64,000 bases of DNA, from the NCBI RefSeq assembly GCF_900105495.1, contig NZ_FNTF01000002.1, positions 1,897,501 to 1,961,500 of the forward strand. The letters are read 5' to 3'. The notes under the pieces were generated by a model. That model saw only the letters and a program-made list of their open reading frames with translations, searched no databases and had not been told where the DNA came from. Of this stretch, positions 1-13,175 are shown piece after piece. Every line of letters starts with the position of its first letter. Within the stretch, counting starts at the first letter, position 1. The translations under genes and the position numbers were made by a program. The DNA is from Pseudomonas frederiksbergensis (GTDB lineage Bacteria; Pseudomonadota; Gammaproteobacteria; Pseudomonadales; Pseudomonadaceae).

Positions 1-207
1 ATGGAACGTGTCGGTCAACAGAGGGTTGCCCATGATAAACCGTACTTGCTTGCGGGTCATTCCCGGGCGTAACTGGTCTATCATGTCCTGCGTGACGACA
101 TTGCCCTGCTGGATGTCGATTTTGTAAACCCCGGGGAATGAACAACCGGCGAGTGCGAGCAGTCCCACAAAGGTGAAACTGGTTAGCAAGAGCTTGGTGT
201 TTTGCAT
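1..207 (-). CDS. bamE: BamE (OmlA/SmpA) outer-membrane assembly lipoprotein, 5' part only
   Basis: This is the N-terminal 69 codons of the small lipoprotein subunit of the BAM complex, which folds beta-barrel proteins into the outer membrane. The translation starts with a lipoprotein signal ending in a lipobox (LALAGC, Cys at residue 22). It then shows the family pattern [27 protein letters not shown] and a trailing DTFH. The start is the ATG (CAT on the plus strand) at 205-207. The stop lies outside the window to the left. It is divergent from fur, with about 97 bp between the two starts, an arrangement conserved in Pseudomonas. Too short for a full ORF call but clear from the motifs. Confidence 0.93.
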   Translation of the reverse strand, partial: MQNTKLLLTSFTFVGLLALAGCSFPGVYKIDIQQGNVVTQDMIDQLRPGMTRKQVRFIMGNPLLTDTFH

Positions 208-304
208 CGGTGGGCGACTTCCACTATCTTGGCTGGGACAACGTAAACGCCGATCATACCCGCATTAAGAGAAGCTGCGAAGCAGCATCGCGAGAAAGCT
301 GACC

Positions 305-709
305 ATGGTTGAAAATAGCGAACTACGCAAAGCCGGCCTCAAAGTGACCCTTCCACGGGTCAAAATTCTGCAAATGCTCGATTCCGCCGAGCAACGCCAC
401 ATGAGTGCCGAGGACGTCTACAAGGCGCTGATGGAGGCTGGTGAGGACGTCGGTCTGGCCACGGTTTACCGTGTCCTGACCCAGTTCGAGGCAGCTGGCC
501 TTGTGGTGCGACACAACTTCGACGGGGGCCATGCGGTCTTCGAGCTGGACGACGGCAAGCATCACGACCATATGGTCAACGTCGAGACCAGTGAAGTGAT
601 CGAATTCTTCGACGAAGAAATCGAGCGACTGCAGAAAGCAATCGTCGACAAGTATGGCTTCGAGATGGTGGATCACAATCTCGTACTGTACGTACGCAAG
701 AAAAAGTAA
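305..709 (+). CDS. fur: Ferric uptake regulator Fur
   Basis: This 134-residue Fe(II)-dependent repressor controls siderophore and iron-uptake genes, probably including the piu genes near 51-54 kb in this window. The N-terminal half carries the winged helix (LKVTLPRVKILQML, then HMSAEDVYKAL and GLATVYRVLTQFEAAGLV). The C-terminal half has the His-rich metal and dimerisation region (GKHHDHM) and ends in a basic RKKK tail. There is no cysteine in the protein, so the structural Cys4 zinc site of the E. coli protein is absent; Fur proteins of this genus generally lack it. Length is normal. It is transcribed away from bamE and convergent with recN, with a shared hairpin terminator in between. Confidence 0.97.
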   Translation: MVENSELRKAGLKVTLPRVKILQMLDSAEQRHMSAEDVYKALMEAGEDVGLATVYRVLTQFEAAGLVVRHNFDGGHAVFELDDGKHHDHMVNVETSEVIEFFDEEIERLQKAIVDKYGFEMVDHNLVLYVRKKK

Positions 710-743
710 GCATGTCGCGCGAACTTAAGGTTCGCGAAACGAG

Positions 744-769
744 CGAAGGCGACCCCAGGGTCGCCTTCG
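744..769. terminator. Bidirectional hairpin terminator between fur and recN
   Basis: A 12-bp perfect inverted repeat (cgaaggcgaccc / gggtcgccttcg) with a 2-nt loop lies between the convergent stops of fur (709) and recN (785). There is no long T-run on either strand. The position and strength make a shared terminator likely. Confidence 0.7.
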
Positions 770-784
770 TGCTTTCTATCGATC

Positions 785-2458
785 TTAAATTTTTGCGGTG
801 ACGACCATTTTCCTGGCGTGAGCCAGAGATTCCTTTGTAAGGTCGATGCCTCCCAGCATTCGCGCGACTTCTTCGACACGATCGTTCTTGCTCAACTTGG
901 CGACGGCTGTGTGAGTGGCATCTTCGCCGCGCACTTTGTGTACGAATAGATGTTGATGTCCCTGTGCAGCTACTTGCGGTAAGTGAGTGACTGTCAATAC
1001 CTGCCCGCGCTCCCCAAGTCGACGCAACAACTGGCCTACGATTTCGGCGGTTGGACCGCCGATGCCCACGTCTACTTCATCGAACACCAGGGTCGGTACC
1101 CGGGAGGTTTGCGCGGTGATCACTTGAATTGCCAGGCTGATCCGTGACAGTTCGCCGCCGGATGCCACTTTTGCCAGCGCTTTCAAAGGTTGGCCCGGGT
1201 TAGCGCTCACCAGCAGCTCTACCTGCTCAAGACCATTGGGTAGCAGTTCATCGCTACTGTTGGGGCGCAGCTCGATAGTGAAGCGCCCACCAGGCATGCC
1301 CAGTCGCTGGATTTCATGCTCCACGGCGCTGGCAAGGCTGCTTGAGGCCTGATGACGCAAATCGCTGAGCTCGCGAGCCTTTTCCTGATAATGACGGGCA
1401 TAGGAGGCCAGTTCATCGCTCAGTCGCTCGATGGATTCGTCATTGGCGTTCAGGGTTTCGATTTCATCCAGCAAGCGCTGCTGCATCTCGGCGACTTCGG
1501 TCGGCTGGATGCGGTGTTTGCGCGCCATGGTATAGATCGCATCAAGGCGCTCCTCCAGGTACTGAAGACGCGCTGGATCGGCATCGAAGTTGTCAAGGAA
1601 GCGGTTCAGTTCTCCCACGGCTTCTTCGACCTGGATCTGTGCGCTGGTCAGCAGGCTGCTGGCTTCGCCCAGGGCGCCAATCGAATTATTGACGCTCGAA
1701 AGGCGATTGAGGCTGGCAGTAAGGGCGTTCAGCACATTCCCGGAGTCACTTTCGCTGCATTGTTCGACCACTTGCCGACAAATGCCCAGCAGGGTTTCGG
1801 CGTTAGTCAGGTTCTTGTGTTCCTGTTCCAGCTGCTCCAGCTCATTTTCGCCGAGGCCGAGGTTTTCCAGTTCCTCGAGTTGATAGCTGAGCAATTGATG
1901 GCGGGCGCGCTGCTCATCGCCGGAATTGGAAAGACGTTCCAGCTCCAGGCGGGTCTGGCGCCAGCGTTGGGCGGCCAGATGTACCTGACGGGCAAGGTCT
2001 GTTGCACCCGCGTATTCATCGAGCAGGCGACGGTGTGTGTCGGTCTTGAGCAGGGATTGATGTTCGTGCTGGCTGTGGATATCGATCAGCAGTTCACCCA
2101 GGGCCTTGAGGTCGCCGAGGGGGCAGGGCGTGCCGTTGATGTAGCCACGCGAGCGCCCTTCGGCGGTGATCACCCGGCGCAGGATGCACGGGCCGTCGCT
2201 CTCCAGGTCGCGCTCGGCCAGCCAGGCACTGGCTTCTGGAATATCGACCAGATCGAAGGTTGCCAGGATATCGGCCTTGTCGGCACCGGGACGGACCACG
2301 CCGCTGTCGGCGCGATCGCCCAGGGTCAGGCCGAGGGCGTCGAGCATGATCGACTTACCGGCGCCGGTTTCCCCAGTGATCACGCTCATCCCGCGATCAA
2401 GTTCGAGATCGAGATGTTCAACGATGGCGTAGTTATGTACGGAAAGGTGCACCAGCAT
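785..2458 (-). CDS. recN: DNA repair protein RecN
   Basis: RecN is an SMC-like ATPase that acts at double-strand breaks during recombinational repair in the cytoplasm. The 557-residue product opens with the ABC-type head: VHNYAIVEHLDLEL, then Walker A GETGAGKS at about residues 29-36. A long coiled-coil-rich middle runs from about 150 to 360. The second half of the head holds the signature KVASGGELSRISLAIQ and Walker B LVFDEVDVGIGG. Length matches the family. A LexA operator lies just upstream of the ATG (2483-2498), so SOS control is expected. The gene is convergent with fur and divergent from grpE. Confidence 0.97.
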   Translation of the reverse strand: MLVHLSVHNYAIVEHLDLELDRGMSVITGETGAGKSIMLDALGLTLGDRADSGVVRPGADKADILATFDLVDIPEASAWLAERDLESDGPCILRRVITAEGRSRGYINGTPCPLGDLKALGELLIDIHSQHEHQSLLKTDTHRRLLDEYAGATDLARQVHLAAQRWRQTRLELERLSNSGDEQRARHQLLSYQLEELENLGLGENELEQLEQEHKNLTNAETLLGICRQVVEQCSESDSGNVLNALTASLNRLSSVNNSIGALGEASSLLTSAQIQVEEAVGELNRFLDNFDADPARLQYLEERLDAIYTMARKHRIQPTEVAEMQQRLLDEIETLNANDESIERLSDELASYARHYQEKARELSDLRHQASSSLASAVEHEIQRLGMPGGRFTIELRPNSSDELLPNGLEQVELLVSANPGQPLKALAKVASGGELSRISLAIQVITAQTSRVPTLVFDEVDVGIGGPTAEIVGQLLRRLGERGQVLTVTHLPQVAAQGHQHLFVHKVRGEDATHTAVAKLSKNDRVEEVARMLGGIDLTKESLAHARKMVVTAKI

Positions 2459-2482
2459 GAAGGCCGCTCCCAGGGTTTAGGT

Positions 2483-2498
2483 CTGGTTATTTATACAG
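2483..2498 (-). promoter_or_regulatory. LexA (SOS) box upstream of recN
   Basis: Read on the minus strand the site is CTGTATAAATAACCAG. It fits the gamma-proteobacterial LexA pattern CTG-N10-CAG with the expected TATA-rich core. It lies 25-40 bp upstream of the recN start, where it would overlap the promoter. recN is a classical SOS gene, which supports the call. Confidence 0.9.
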
Positions 2499-2618
2499 TG
2501 TTTTGTTTCTGGCTGACAATGCCCTCCCTTAGCTCGATTTGCTTGGCCCGACGAAATCCTTAGTGCACCCAGGAATGACAATGCAGCTGTTTTTTGTAGG
2601 GTTAATAAATAAGCGCCC

Positions 2619-2647
2619 CTTGAAGCTGGATTTTGCGGCCCCATATA
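2619..2647 (+). promoter_or_regulatory. Sigma-32 (RpoH) promoter for grpE
   Basis: CTTGAA at 2619-2624, a 14-nt spacer and CCCCATATA at 2639-2647 match the heat-shock promoter consensus (CTTGAA, 13-15 nt, CCCCATnT). It lies about 55 bp before the grpE ATG. Confidence 0.9.
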
Positions 2648-2699
2648 GCTGGGCAGAAGCGTGAGTTGAGCTCGCGGACGATATTGAAAGGAGAAATCT

Positions 2700-3266
2700 A
2701 TGGCTGACGAACAGACAGTGGATACGCAAAATCTAGACGCAGATCAGGCTGCCCAGGATTCGGGTGATGAGCTGGCGGCTCGTATTCAAGTGCTCGAAGA
2801 GCAATTGGCTGGTGCTCATGATCAGGCTTTGCGTGTAGCGGCTGATCTGCAGAACGTCCGCCGTCGCGCCGAGCAGGATGTGGAAAAGGCTCACAAGTTC
2901 GCCCTGGAGAAATTCGCCGGTGACTTGTTGCCGATCATCGACAGCCTGGAGCGTGGTCTGGAATTGTCCAGCCCGGACGACGAAAGCATTCGTCCAATGC
3001 GCGAAGGCATCGAGCTGACCCTGAAAATGTTCCAGGACACCCTGAAGCGTTATCAGCTGGAAGCGATCGATCCGCATGGCGAACCGTTCAACGCCGTTCA
3101 GCATCAGGCAATGGCCATGCAGGAAAGCGCCGACGTCGAGCCGAACAGCGTGCTCAAGGTGTTCCAGAAGGGCTATCAGCTCAACGGTCGCCTGTTGCGC
3201 CCGGCCATGGTCGTGGTCAGCAAGGCGCCGGCACCGGTTTCGCCTTCGATTGACGAGCAGGCTTGA
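2700..3266 (+). CDS. grpE: Nucleotide exchange factor GrpE
   Basis: GrpE is the dimeric co-chaperone that releases ADP from DnaK. The 188-residue product has an acidic start, then a long coiled-coil helix (about 30-100, including [20 protein letters not shown] and [17 protein letters not shown]). The compact beta domain at the C-terminus shows [33 protein letters not shown]-type ribosome site (aaaggaga, about 2688-2695) precedes the ATG. It is the first gene of the grpE-dnaK-dnaJ heat-shock cluster and has its own sigma-32-type promoter. The -35 box of a second such promoter, for dnaK, overlaps its stop codon. Confidence 0.97.
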   Translation: MADEQTVDTQNLDADQAAQDSGDELAARIQVLEEQLAGAHDQALRVAADLQNVRRRAEQDVEKAHKFALEKFAGDLLPIIDSLERGLELSSPDDESIRPMREGIELTLKMFQDTLKRYQLEAIDPHGEPFNAVQHQAMAMQESADVEPNSVLKVFQKGYQLNGRLLRPAMVVVSKAPAPVSPSIDEQA

Positions 3267-3290
3267 AATTAGCCGCAAGGCCCCCATTTA
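3262..3290 (+). promoter_or_regulatory. Second sigma-32 promoter, for dnaK, overlapping the grpE stop
   Basis: CTTGAA at 3262-3267, exactly 14 nt, then CCCCATTTA at 3282-3290. The -35 hexamer covers the grpE TGA at 3264-3266. This would drive dnaK independently of the grpE promoter; dnaK starts 79 bp downstream. Confidence 0.85.
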
Positions 3291-3368
3291 GAAGTCAAGC
3301 GTTTAAGTGCTACCGCAGTTAGCCACCACTGCTGCGGCAACCAAATCCAAAGTTTCGGGAGAGTTAAC

Positions 3369-5285
3369 ATGGGCAAAATTATCGGTATCGACCTGGGGAC
3401 TACCAACTCCTGCGTCTCCGTGCTTGAAAACGGCGTAGCCAAAGTTATTGAAAACGCTGAAGGCACGCGTACCACGCCGTCGATCATCGCTTATGCCAAC
3501 GATGGTGAAATCCTCGTTGGTCAATCGGCCAAGCGTCAGGCTGTGACCAATCCGCACAACACCCTGTATGCGGTGAAGCGTCTGATCGGTCGTAAGTTCG
3601 ACGAAGAAGTCGTACAGAAAGACATCAAGATGGTCCCGTACAAAATCGCCAAGGCTGATAACGGCGATGCGTGGGTTGAAGTGAACGGCCAGAAAATGTC
3701 GCCGCCACAAATCTCGGCTGAAATTCTGAAGAAAATGAAGAAGACCGCCGAAGATTACCTCGGCGAGCCAGTGACCGAAGCGGTAATCACCGTTCCGGCC
3801 TACTTCAACGACAGCCAGCGTCAAGCCACCAAAGACGCCGGCCGCATCGCGGGCCTGGACGTAAAACGTATCATCAACGAACCAACCGCAGCTGCTCTGG
3901 CTTACGGTATGGACAAGGCGAAGGGCGATCACACCGTGATCGTTTACGACTTGGGCGGCGGTACTTTCGACGTTTCCGTGATCGAAATCGCTGAAGTCGA
4001 TGGCGAGCACCAGTTCGAAGTTCTGGCCACCAACGGTGACACGTTCCTGGGCGGTGAAGACTTTGACATTCGCCTGATCGACTACCTCGTTGACGAATTC
4101 AAGAAAGAAAGCGGCATGAACCTTAAAGGTGACCCGCTGGCCATGCAGCGCCTGAAAGAAGCCGCTGAAAAAGCCAAGATCGAGCTGTCTTCGAGCAATT
4201 CGACCGACGTGAACCTGCCGTACATCACTGCAGACGCCACCGGTCCTAAGCACTTGAACGTGAAAATCTCCCGCGCCAAGCTCGAAGCGCTGGTAGAAGA
4301 CCTGGTTCAACGCACCATCGACCCTTGCCGCATCGCTCTGAAAGACTCCGGCATCGACATTGGCGCCATCAACGACGTGATCCTGGTCGGCGGTCAGACC
4401 CGTATGCCACTGGTTCAGAAGCTGGTGACCGAGTTCTTCGGTAAAGAAGCGCGTAAAGACGTGAACCCGGACGAAGCTGTAGCCATGGGTGCTGCTATTC
4501 AGGGCGCAGTATTGGCCGGTGACGTGAAAGACGTTCTGCTGCTGGACGTTAGCCCGCTGACCCTGGGTATTGAAACCATGGGTGGCGTGATGACTGCGCT
4601 GATCGAGAAAAACACCACGATTCCTACCAAGAAATCGCAAGTGTTCTCGACTGCCGACGACAACCAGGGCGCTGTGACCATTCACGTGCTGCAAGGTGAG
4701 CGTAAGCAAGCCGCACAGAACAAGTCCTTGGGCAAGTTCGACCTGGCCGAGATTCCACCAGCACCACGTGGCGTGCCACAAATTGAAGTGACCTTCGACA
4801 TCGACGCCAACGGCATTCTGCACGTAGGCGCCAAAGACAAGGCTACCGGCAAGACTCAGTCGATCGTGATCAAGGCCAACTCCGGTCTGTCCGAGGAAGA
4901 GATTCAGCAGATGATTCGCGATGCTGAAGCCAACGTCGACGCAGATCGCCAGTTCGAAGAGCTGGCAACCGCTCGCAACCAGGGCGATGCGCTGGTTCAC
5001 TCGACGCGCAAAATGGTTGCAGACGCTGGCGATAAAGTGACTGCTGAAGAGAAGACTGCAATCGAAGCCGCTGTGGTTGCGCTGGAAGCCGCTGTCAAAG
5101 GCGACGACAAGGCCGCGATCGAAGCCAAGGTTGAAGAGTTGTCGAAAGTCTCCGCTCCAGTAGCGCAGAAGATGTACGCCGAGCAGGCTCAACCTGCTGA
5201 AGGTGCTGCACCGCAAGGCGAATCGGCCGAGAAGGCTGACGACGTCGTCGACGCTGAGTTCGAAGAAGTCAAAGACCACAAGTAA
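3369..5285 (+). CDS. dnaK: Molecular chaperone DnaK (Hsp70)
   Basis: DnaK is the ATP-driven Hsp70 that binds exposed hydrophobic segments with DnaJ and GrpE. The 638-residue product has the actin-like ATPase domain at about 1-385, with the phosphate loop [10 protein letters not shown] near the start, [13 protein letters not shown] and [16 protein letters not shown]. The linker is [12 protein letters not shown]. The substrate-binding beta domain and helical lid follow, and the protein ends in EEVKDHK, close to the usual EEVKDKK tail. Length is normal for proteobacterial DnaK. The GGAG site at about 3358-3362 precedes the ATG. It follows grpE by 102 bp and has its own heat-shock promoter. Confidence 0.99.
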   Translation: MGKIIGIDLGTTNSCVSVLENGVAKVIENAEGTRTTPSIIAYANDGEILVGQSAKRQAVTNPHNTLYAVKRLIGRKFDEEVVQKDIKMVPYKIAKADNGDAWVEVNGQKMSPPQISAEILKKMKKTAEDYLGEPVTEAVITVPAYFNDSQRQATKDAGRIAGLDVKRIINEPTAAALAYGMDKAKGDHTVIVYDLGGGTFDVSVIEIAEVDGEHQFEVLATNGDTFLGGEDFDIRLIDYLVDEFKKESGMNLKGDPLAMQRLKEAAEKAKIELSSSNSTDVNLPYITADATGPKHLNVKISRAKLEALVEDLVQRTIDPCRIALKDSGIDIGAINDVILVGGQTRMPLVQKLVTEFFGKEARKDVNPDEAVAMGAAIQGAVLAGDVKDVLLLDVSPLTLGIETMGGVMTALIEKNTTIPTKKSQVFSTADDNQGAVTIHVLQGERKQAAQNKSLGKFDLAEIPPAPRGVPQIEVTFDIDANGILHVGAKDKATGKTQSIVIKANSGLSEEEIQQMIRDAEANVDADRQFEELATARNQGDALVHSTRKMVADAGDKVTAEEKTAIEAAVVALEAAVKGDDKAAIEAKVEELSKVSAPVAQKMYAEQAQPAEGAAPQGESAEKADDVVDAEFEEVKDHK

Positions 5286-5335
5286 GTTGTTGGTCGGCCG
5301 GTTGACTGCCTTTAGGCGGTGACTGGTAGGATGTC

Positions 5336-5366
5336 GCCGCGCGGGGGCTTGCTCCCGCGTTGGCGT
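5336..5366 (+). repeat. Single REP-like palindrome between dnaK and dnaJ
   Basis: The segment contains gcgggggcttgctcccgc, which resembles one arm of the GAGGGGGCTTGCCCCC repeats found elsewhere in this window. It is unpaired here. It may also help end dnaK transcription, although no T-run follows. The rest of the 297-bp dnaK-dnaJ spacer shows no clear feature. Confidence 0.5.
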
Positions 5367-5582
5367 GTCTGGAGTTAGCGAATTTTTACAGCGTGCGACA
5401 AGGCTCGTGTGTTGGCGGTATGGCCGGAAATGCTCCTGCTTTTCGAGCCGAAAGTACTGCAATGAATCAAAGACCAGGATCGTTGAATTGACGTGAGTTG
5501 GGTCCGGGCCTGTATTGGGGCTCAACGAGTTTGGCAAGGCTCAGGAGGGGTTTGCCGAACGTCCTTAAGAGTGCAAAGACTT

Positions 5583-6707
5583 ATGGCAAAGCGTGACTAT
5601 TACGAAGTGTTGGGTGTTGAGCGCGGCTCTAGCGAAGCAGACCTGAAAAAGGCCTACCGTCGCCTGGCGATGAAGCACCACCCGGACCGTAATCCTGATG
5701 ACAAAGCGTCGGAAGATATGTTCAAGGAGGCCAACGAGGCCTACGAAGTCCTGTCCGATTCCAGCAAGCGCGCGGCGTACGACCAGTACGGTCATGCCGG
5801 TGTCGACCCAAGCATGGGCGGCGGCGGTGCCGGGTTTGGCGGCCAGAACTTCTCCGACATCTTTGGTGATGTCTTCAGTGACTTCTTCGGCGGCGGTCGC
5901 GGCGGTTCTCGTGGCGGCGCTCAGCGTGGCAGCGACCTGCGTTACACCCTGGAACTGAATCTGGAAGAAGCGGTGCGCGGTACAACCGTGAATATCCGTG
6001 TTCCGACATTGGTCAACTGCAAGCCGTGCGACGGTTCGGGAGCCAAGAAAGGCTCCTCGCCGATCACTTGCCCCACCTGTGGCGGTATCGGTCAAGTCCG
6101 TATGCAGCAGGGCTTTTTCTCGGTGCAGCAGACATGCCCGCGCTGCCATGGCCAGGGCAAGATCATTTCCGATCCGTGCGACTCGTGCGACGGTCAAGGG
6201 CGTGTCGAAGAGTACAAAACCCTCTCGGTGAAAGTGCCGGCCGGTGTCGATACCGGTGACCGCATTCGTCTGTCCGGCGAAGGCGAGGCGGGGGCTCAGG
6301 GTGGTCCGACTGGCGACCTGTACGTGGTGATCAACGTGCGTGAGCACGCGATCTTCCAGCGCGACGGCAAGCACCTGTTCTGCGAAGTGCCTATCAGCTT
6401 TGTCGATGCTGCGCTGGGTGGTGAGCTGGAGATTCCGACCCTTGATGGTCGAGTCAAACTGAAAATCCCTGAAGGGACGCAGACCGGCAAGCAGTTCCGT
6501 GTTCGCGGCAAGGGCGTTGCGCCAGTGCGCGGCGGCGGTGCTGGTGACTTGATGTGTCGTGTGGCGGTCGAAACCCCGGTCAACCTGGGTCGTCGTCAGC
6601 GCGAATTGCTGGAAGAGTTCCGCAGTTCGCTGGCGGAAAACAACAGCCATTCGCCTAAAACCACGGGTTGGTTCGAAGGTGTGAAGCGCTTCTTCGGCGA
6701 TTTGTAA
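5583..6707 (+). CDS. dnaJ: Co-chaperone DnaJ (Hsp40)
   Basis: DnaJ delivers substrates to DnaK and stimulates its ATPase. The 374-residue product begins [12 protein letters not shown]. An upstream in-frame ATG at 5493 would add 30 residues without family character, so 5583 is preferred. The J domain (1-70) carries HPD at 33-35. A Gly/Phe-rich stretch follows at about 75-115. Four zinc-finger CxxCxGxG repeats follow ([32 protein letters not shown]). The C-terminal beta domains bind clients. It ends 9 bp before dapB, so the two are probably co-transcribed. Confidence 0.98.
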   Translation: MAKRDYYEVLGVERGSSEADLKKAYRRLAMKHHPDRNPDDKASEDMFKEANEAYEVLSDSSKRAAYDQYGHAGVDPSMGGGGAGFGGQNFSDIFGDVFSDFFGGGRGGSRGGAQRGSDLRYTLELNLEEAVRGTTVNIRVPTLVNCKPCDGSGAKKGSSPITCPTCGGIGQVRMQQGFFSVQQTCPRCHGQGKIISDPCDSCDGQGRVEEYKTLSVKVPAGVDTGDRIRLSGEGEAGAQGGPTGDLYVVINVREHAIFQRDGKHLFCEVPISFVDAALGGELEIPTLDGRVKLKIPEGTQTGKQFRVRGKGVAPVRGGGAGDLMCRVAVETPVNLGRRQRELLEEFRSSLAENNSHSPKTTGWFEGVKRFFGDL

Positions 6708-7523
<816 letters not shown>

Positions 7524-7556
7524 GATGCGCCCCGAAATCGGGTTCAAAGAGAGTGT

Positions 7557-7787
7557 TTGAGCCCGGTTTTACTCCGCCAAGCGACGTCCTGTCGCATTCC
7601 TCGGCCTTTAAGGCTCATTGGCGGTAGACCAAAAAAGCCTTTTTCTGTAAGCTACAGCTTTAGTGTGTCCACTAAAAGCGCGCAGAATAATTCGGTGAAG
7701 AAGCGGGGTGACGTGTCCATACGTCACTCCGCTTTTTTACAACCTGCGATCGCCCTTTCAGGCTTTATTTACGGGAGGTCTTCTTGA
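7557..7787 (+). CDS. Putative carA leader ORF, stop overlapping the carA start
   Basis: This 76-codon frame begins with TTG after a GAGAG-rich segment. It runs through the whole carA leader, including the intrinsic terminator hairpin at 7701-7738. Its TGA (7785-7787) overlaps the carA TTG start in the sequence TTGA. The product has no recognisable domain. I recall a report that the Pseudomonas carAB leader is translated and that this reading frame overlaps carA, which this layout would match. I infer a regulatory leader whose translation is coupled to carA and affects the terminator. The start codon is uncertain. Confidence 0.45.
   Translation: MSPVLLRQATSCRIPRPLRLIGGRPKKPFSVSYSFSVSTKSAQNNSVKKRGDVSIRHSAFLQPAIALSGFIYGRSS
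7701..7738 (+). terminator. Intrinsic terminator / attenuator in the carAB leader
   Basis: A 14-bp stem (aagcgg-g-gtgacgt pairing with acgtcac-t-ccgctt, one G-T pair) has a 6-nt loop (gtccat) and is followed by six T residues. It stands only about 45 bp before the carA start. It is thus placed to cut carAB transcription rather than merely end dapB, which points to attenuation. Confidence 0.8.
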
Positions 7788-8920
7788 CTAAGCCAGCCAT
7801 ACTCGCCCTTGCTGATGGCAGCATTTTTCGCGGCGAAGCCATTGGAGCCGACGGTCAAACCGTTGGTGAGGTGGTGTTCAACACCGCCATGACCGGCTAT
7901 CAGGAAATCCTTACCGATCCTTCCTACGCCCAACAGATCGTTACCCTGACTTACCCGCACATCGGCAACACCGGCACCACGCCGGAAGACGCCGAGTCCG
8001 ACCGCGTCTGGTCCGCGGGCCTGGTTATCCGTGACCTGCCACTGGTTGCGAGTAACTGGCGTAACACGATGTCTCTGTCTGACTACCTGAAAGCCAACAA
8101 CGTTGTGGCAATCGCCGGTATCGACACTCGCCGCCTGACGCGCATCCTGCGTGAAAAAGGCGCGCAGAACGGCTGCATCATGGCCGGTGACAACATTTCA
8201 GAAGAAGCCGCCATCGCCGCCGCCCAGGGTTTCCCTGGCCTCAAAGGCATGGACCTGGCGAAAGTCGTCAGCACCAAAGAGAAGTACGAGTGGCGCTCGA
8301 CTGTCTGGGATTTGAAAACCGACAGCCACGCGACCATCGAAGCCTCCGAGCTGCCGTACCACGTGGTGGCCTACGACTACGGCGTCAAGCTGAACATCCT
8401 GCGCATGCTGGTCGAGCGCGGTTGCCGCGTGACCGTAGTGCCTGCACAGACGCCGGCTGCTGAAGCGCTGGCCTTGAAGCCGGACGGCGTGTTCCTGTCC
8501 AACGGCCCTGGTGACCCGGAGCCTTGCGACTACGCGATCCAGGCGATCAAGGATGTGCTGGAAACCGAAATTCCGGTCTTCGGTATCTGCCTTGGTCACC
8601 AACTGCTGGCTCTGGCCTCCGGTGCCAAGACCCTGAAAATGGGGCACGGCCACCACGGTGCCAACCACCCGGTCCAGGACCTGGATACCGGTGTGGTGAT
8701 GATCACCAGCCAGAACCACGGTTTTGCGGTAGATGAAACGACCTTGCCAGCCAACGTTCGCGCGATCCACAAATCGCTGTTCGACGGCACCCTGCAAGGT
8801 ATCGAACTTACCGACAAGAGCGCCTTCAGCTTCCAGGGTCACCCTGAAGCCAGCCCTGGCCCGAACGACGTAGCACCCCTGTTCGATCGCTTCATCAATG
8901 AAATGGCCAAGCGACGCTAA
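7784..8920 (+). CDS. carA: Carbamoyl-phosphate synthase small subunit CarA
   Basis: CarA is the glutamine amidotransferase subunit. It hydrolyses glutamine and channels ammonia to CarB for carbamoyl phosphate, the precursor of pyrimidines and arginine. The 378-residue product has the family N-terminal domain and a class-I GATase domain from about 190. The nucleophile is in [17 protein letters not shown], and the His/Glu pair is in [11 protein letters not shown]. The start is TTG (7784-7786), supported by the site GGGAGG 6-7 nt upstream and by [21 protein letters not shown] at the N-terminus. It is regulated by the leader terminator and leader ORF described above. Confidence 0.97.
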   Translation: MTKPAILALADGSIFRGEAIGADGQTVGEVVFNTAMTGYQEILTDPSYAQQIVTLTYPHIGNTGTTPEDAESDRVWSAGLVIRDLPLVASNWRNTMSLSDYLKANNVVAIAGIDTRRLTRILREKGAQNGCIMAGDNISEEAAIAAAQGFPGLKGMDLAKVVSTKEKYEWRSTVWDLKTDSHATIEASELPYHVVAYDYGVKLNILRMLVERGCRVTVVPAQTPAAEALALKPDGVFLSNGPGDPEPCDYAIQAIKDVLETEIPVFGICLGHQLLALASGAKTLKMGHGHHGANHPVQDLDTGVVMITSQNHGFAVDETTLPANVRAIHKSLFDGTLQGIELTDKSAFSFQGHPEASPGPNDVAPLFDRFINEMAKRR

Positions 8921-9038
8921 TCGCTCGCCGTGATGTAGCAAAGCTTGAGGGCGGTCCCGACACCGGCGGCCCCCTCAAGACTTCAAAGATTGAACAAGAC
9001 GGCTTGCCGACTGACCTGCGGATTTGAGTGACAAACCC

Positions 9039-12256
<3,218 letters not shown>

Positions 12257-12260
<4 letters not shown>

Positions 12261-12733
12261 TCAAGTATCCAATGACCGTCAAGGGCGCGAAGGCCCTGGA
12301 AGAAGAACACGCTCACCTGACCAAGGTCGTCCGTCCGAAGCTCAGCCAGGACATCGGTACGGCCCGCGAGTTGGGTGACTTGAAAGAAAACGCCGAATAC
12401 CACGCTGCTCGCGAGCAGCAAGGTATGGTTGAGGCGCGGATTCGTGACATTGAAGGCCGGATTCAGAATCAGGTCATCATTGATGTCACGACCATTCCTC
12501 ACACCGGCAAAGTGATTTTCGGCACTACCGTTGAAATCGCCAATGTCGAGACTGACGAACGCGTCACTTACCACATCGTGGGTGAGGATGAGGCTGACTT
12601 CAAACTCGGCAAGATTTCGGTCGGCTCGCCACTGGCTCGCGCCTTGATAGCCAAGGAAGAGGGTGATGTGGTTGCCGTGAAAACGCCTGGCGGCGTTATC
12701 GAGTACGAGATTGTCGAAGTTCGCCACATCTAA
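12257..12733 (+). CDS. greA: Transcript cleavage factor GreA
   Basis: GreA enters the secondary channel of stalled RNA polymerase and stimulates cleavage of backtracked RNA. The 158-residue protein has the N-terminal coiled coil ending in the acidic tip: [21 protein letters not shown], with Asp and Glu at about 41-44. The C-terminal FKBP-like domain shows [32 protein letters not shown]. It overlaps carB by 4 bp, so translational coupling is likely. A perfect hairpin directly follows its stop. Confidence 0.98.
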
Positions 12734-12738
12734 ACGCA

Positions 12739-12761
12739 GGCGCCCGCTACGTGCGGGCGCC
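12739..12761 (+). terminator. Hairpin after greA, directly abutting the next start codon
   Basis: A perfect 9-bp stem GGCGCCCGC / GCGGGCGCC with a 5-nt loop ends at 12761, and the next gene's ATG begins at 12762. There is no T-run. It would sequester the place where a ribosome site should be, so it could act as terminator, translational switch or both. Confidence 0.6.
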
Positions 12762-13166
12762 ATGCTTTGGCAGCTCGCTCAGATGTTATGGGTGGGTGGT
12801 CTGTGGCTGTTGCATATCGGTCTGCTGCCGGTGCTGGGCAAAATTGGCCTGGCGCCGCTGCTGATCGACGAAATTGCAGGCATGTTTGATGCGCTGATGG
12901 TGGGGTTCGCCGCAGCGTGTGTGATCTTTCAGGCTTTGGTGCTGGTTCAGGCCGAGGGCCTTGCCAGTCTATGGCGGGATATTCGCGGGCAACTGCTGCT
13001 GATGGCGCTGTATGCGTGTGCGATGTATGTCGCGGTGCGTATTGGCTGGCCGGATGCCGTGCGTTGGCAGGTGTTCAGCTATCTTGTCCTGGGTTTTTCC
13101 GGACTGGTGCTGGTGTTGCAGCCGGTGCCAGGGTGGGGTGCCAGGGTGCGCGAAGCACACCCTTGA
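12762..13166 (+). CDS. Small integral membrane protein of unknown function
   Basis: The 134-residue protein has four predicted hydrophobic spans: MLWVGGLWLLHIGLLPVLG, MFDALMVGFAAACVIFQALV, LLLMALYACAMYVAV and VFSYLVLGFSGLVLVLQPV. It resembles a short conserved hypothetical (DUF4149-like) found after greA in P. aeruginosa; the family name is from memory. The start at 12762 is by position of the first hydrophobic segment. A TTG at 12711 inside greA would be in frame and give 17 more, basic residues. No Shine-Dalgarno is visible for 12762 because a hairpin occupies that place. It is convergent with yhbY. Confidence 0.75.
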   Translation: MLWQLAQMLWVGGLWLLHIGLLPVLGKIGLAPLLIDEIAGMFDALMVGFAAACVIFQALVLVQAEGLASLWRDIRGQLLLMALYACAMYVAVRIGWPDAVRWQVFSYLVLGFSGLVLVLQPVPGWGARVREAHP

Positions 13167-13175
13167 CCCTTGTCA

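Noticed and set aside
3303..5537. Long antisense open frame (744 codons) opposite dnaK
   Set aside because: It mirrors the codon bias of dnaK on the other strand, has a low-complexity His/Gln/Val composition and no domain. Shadow frame.
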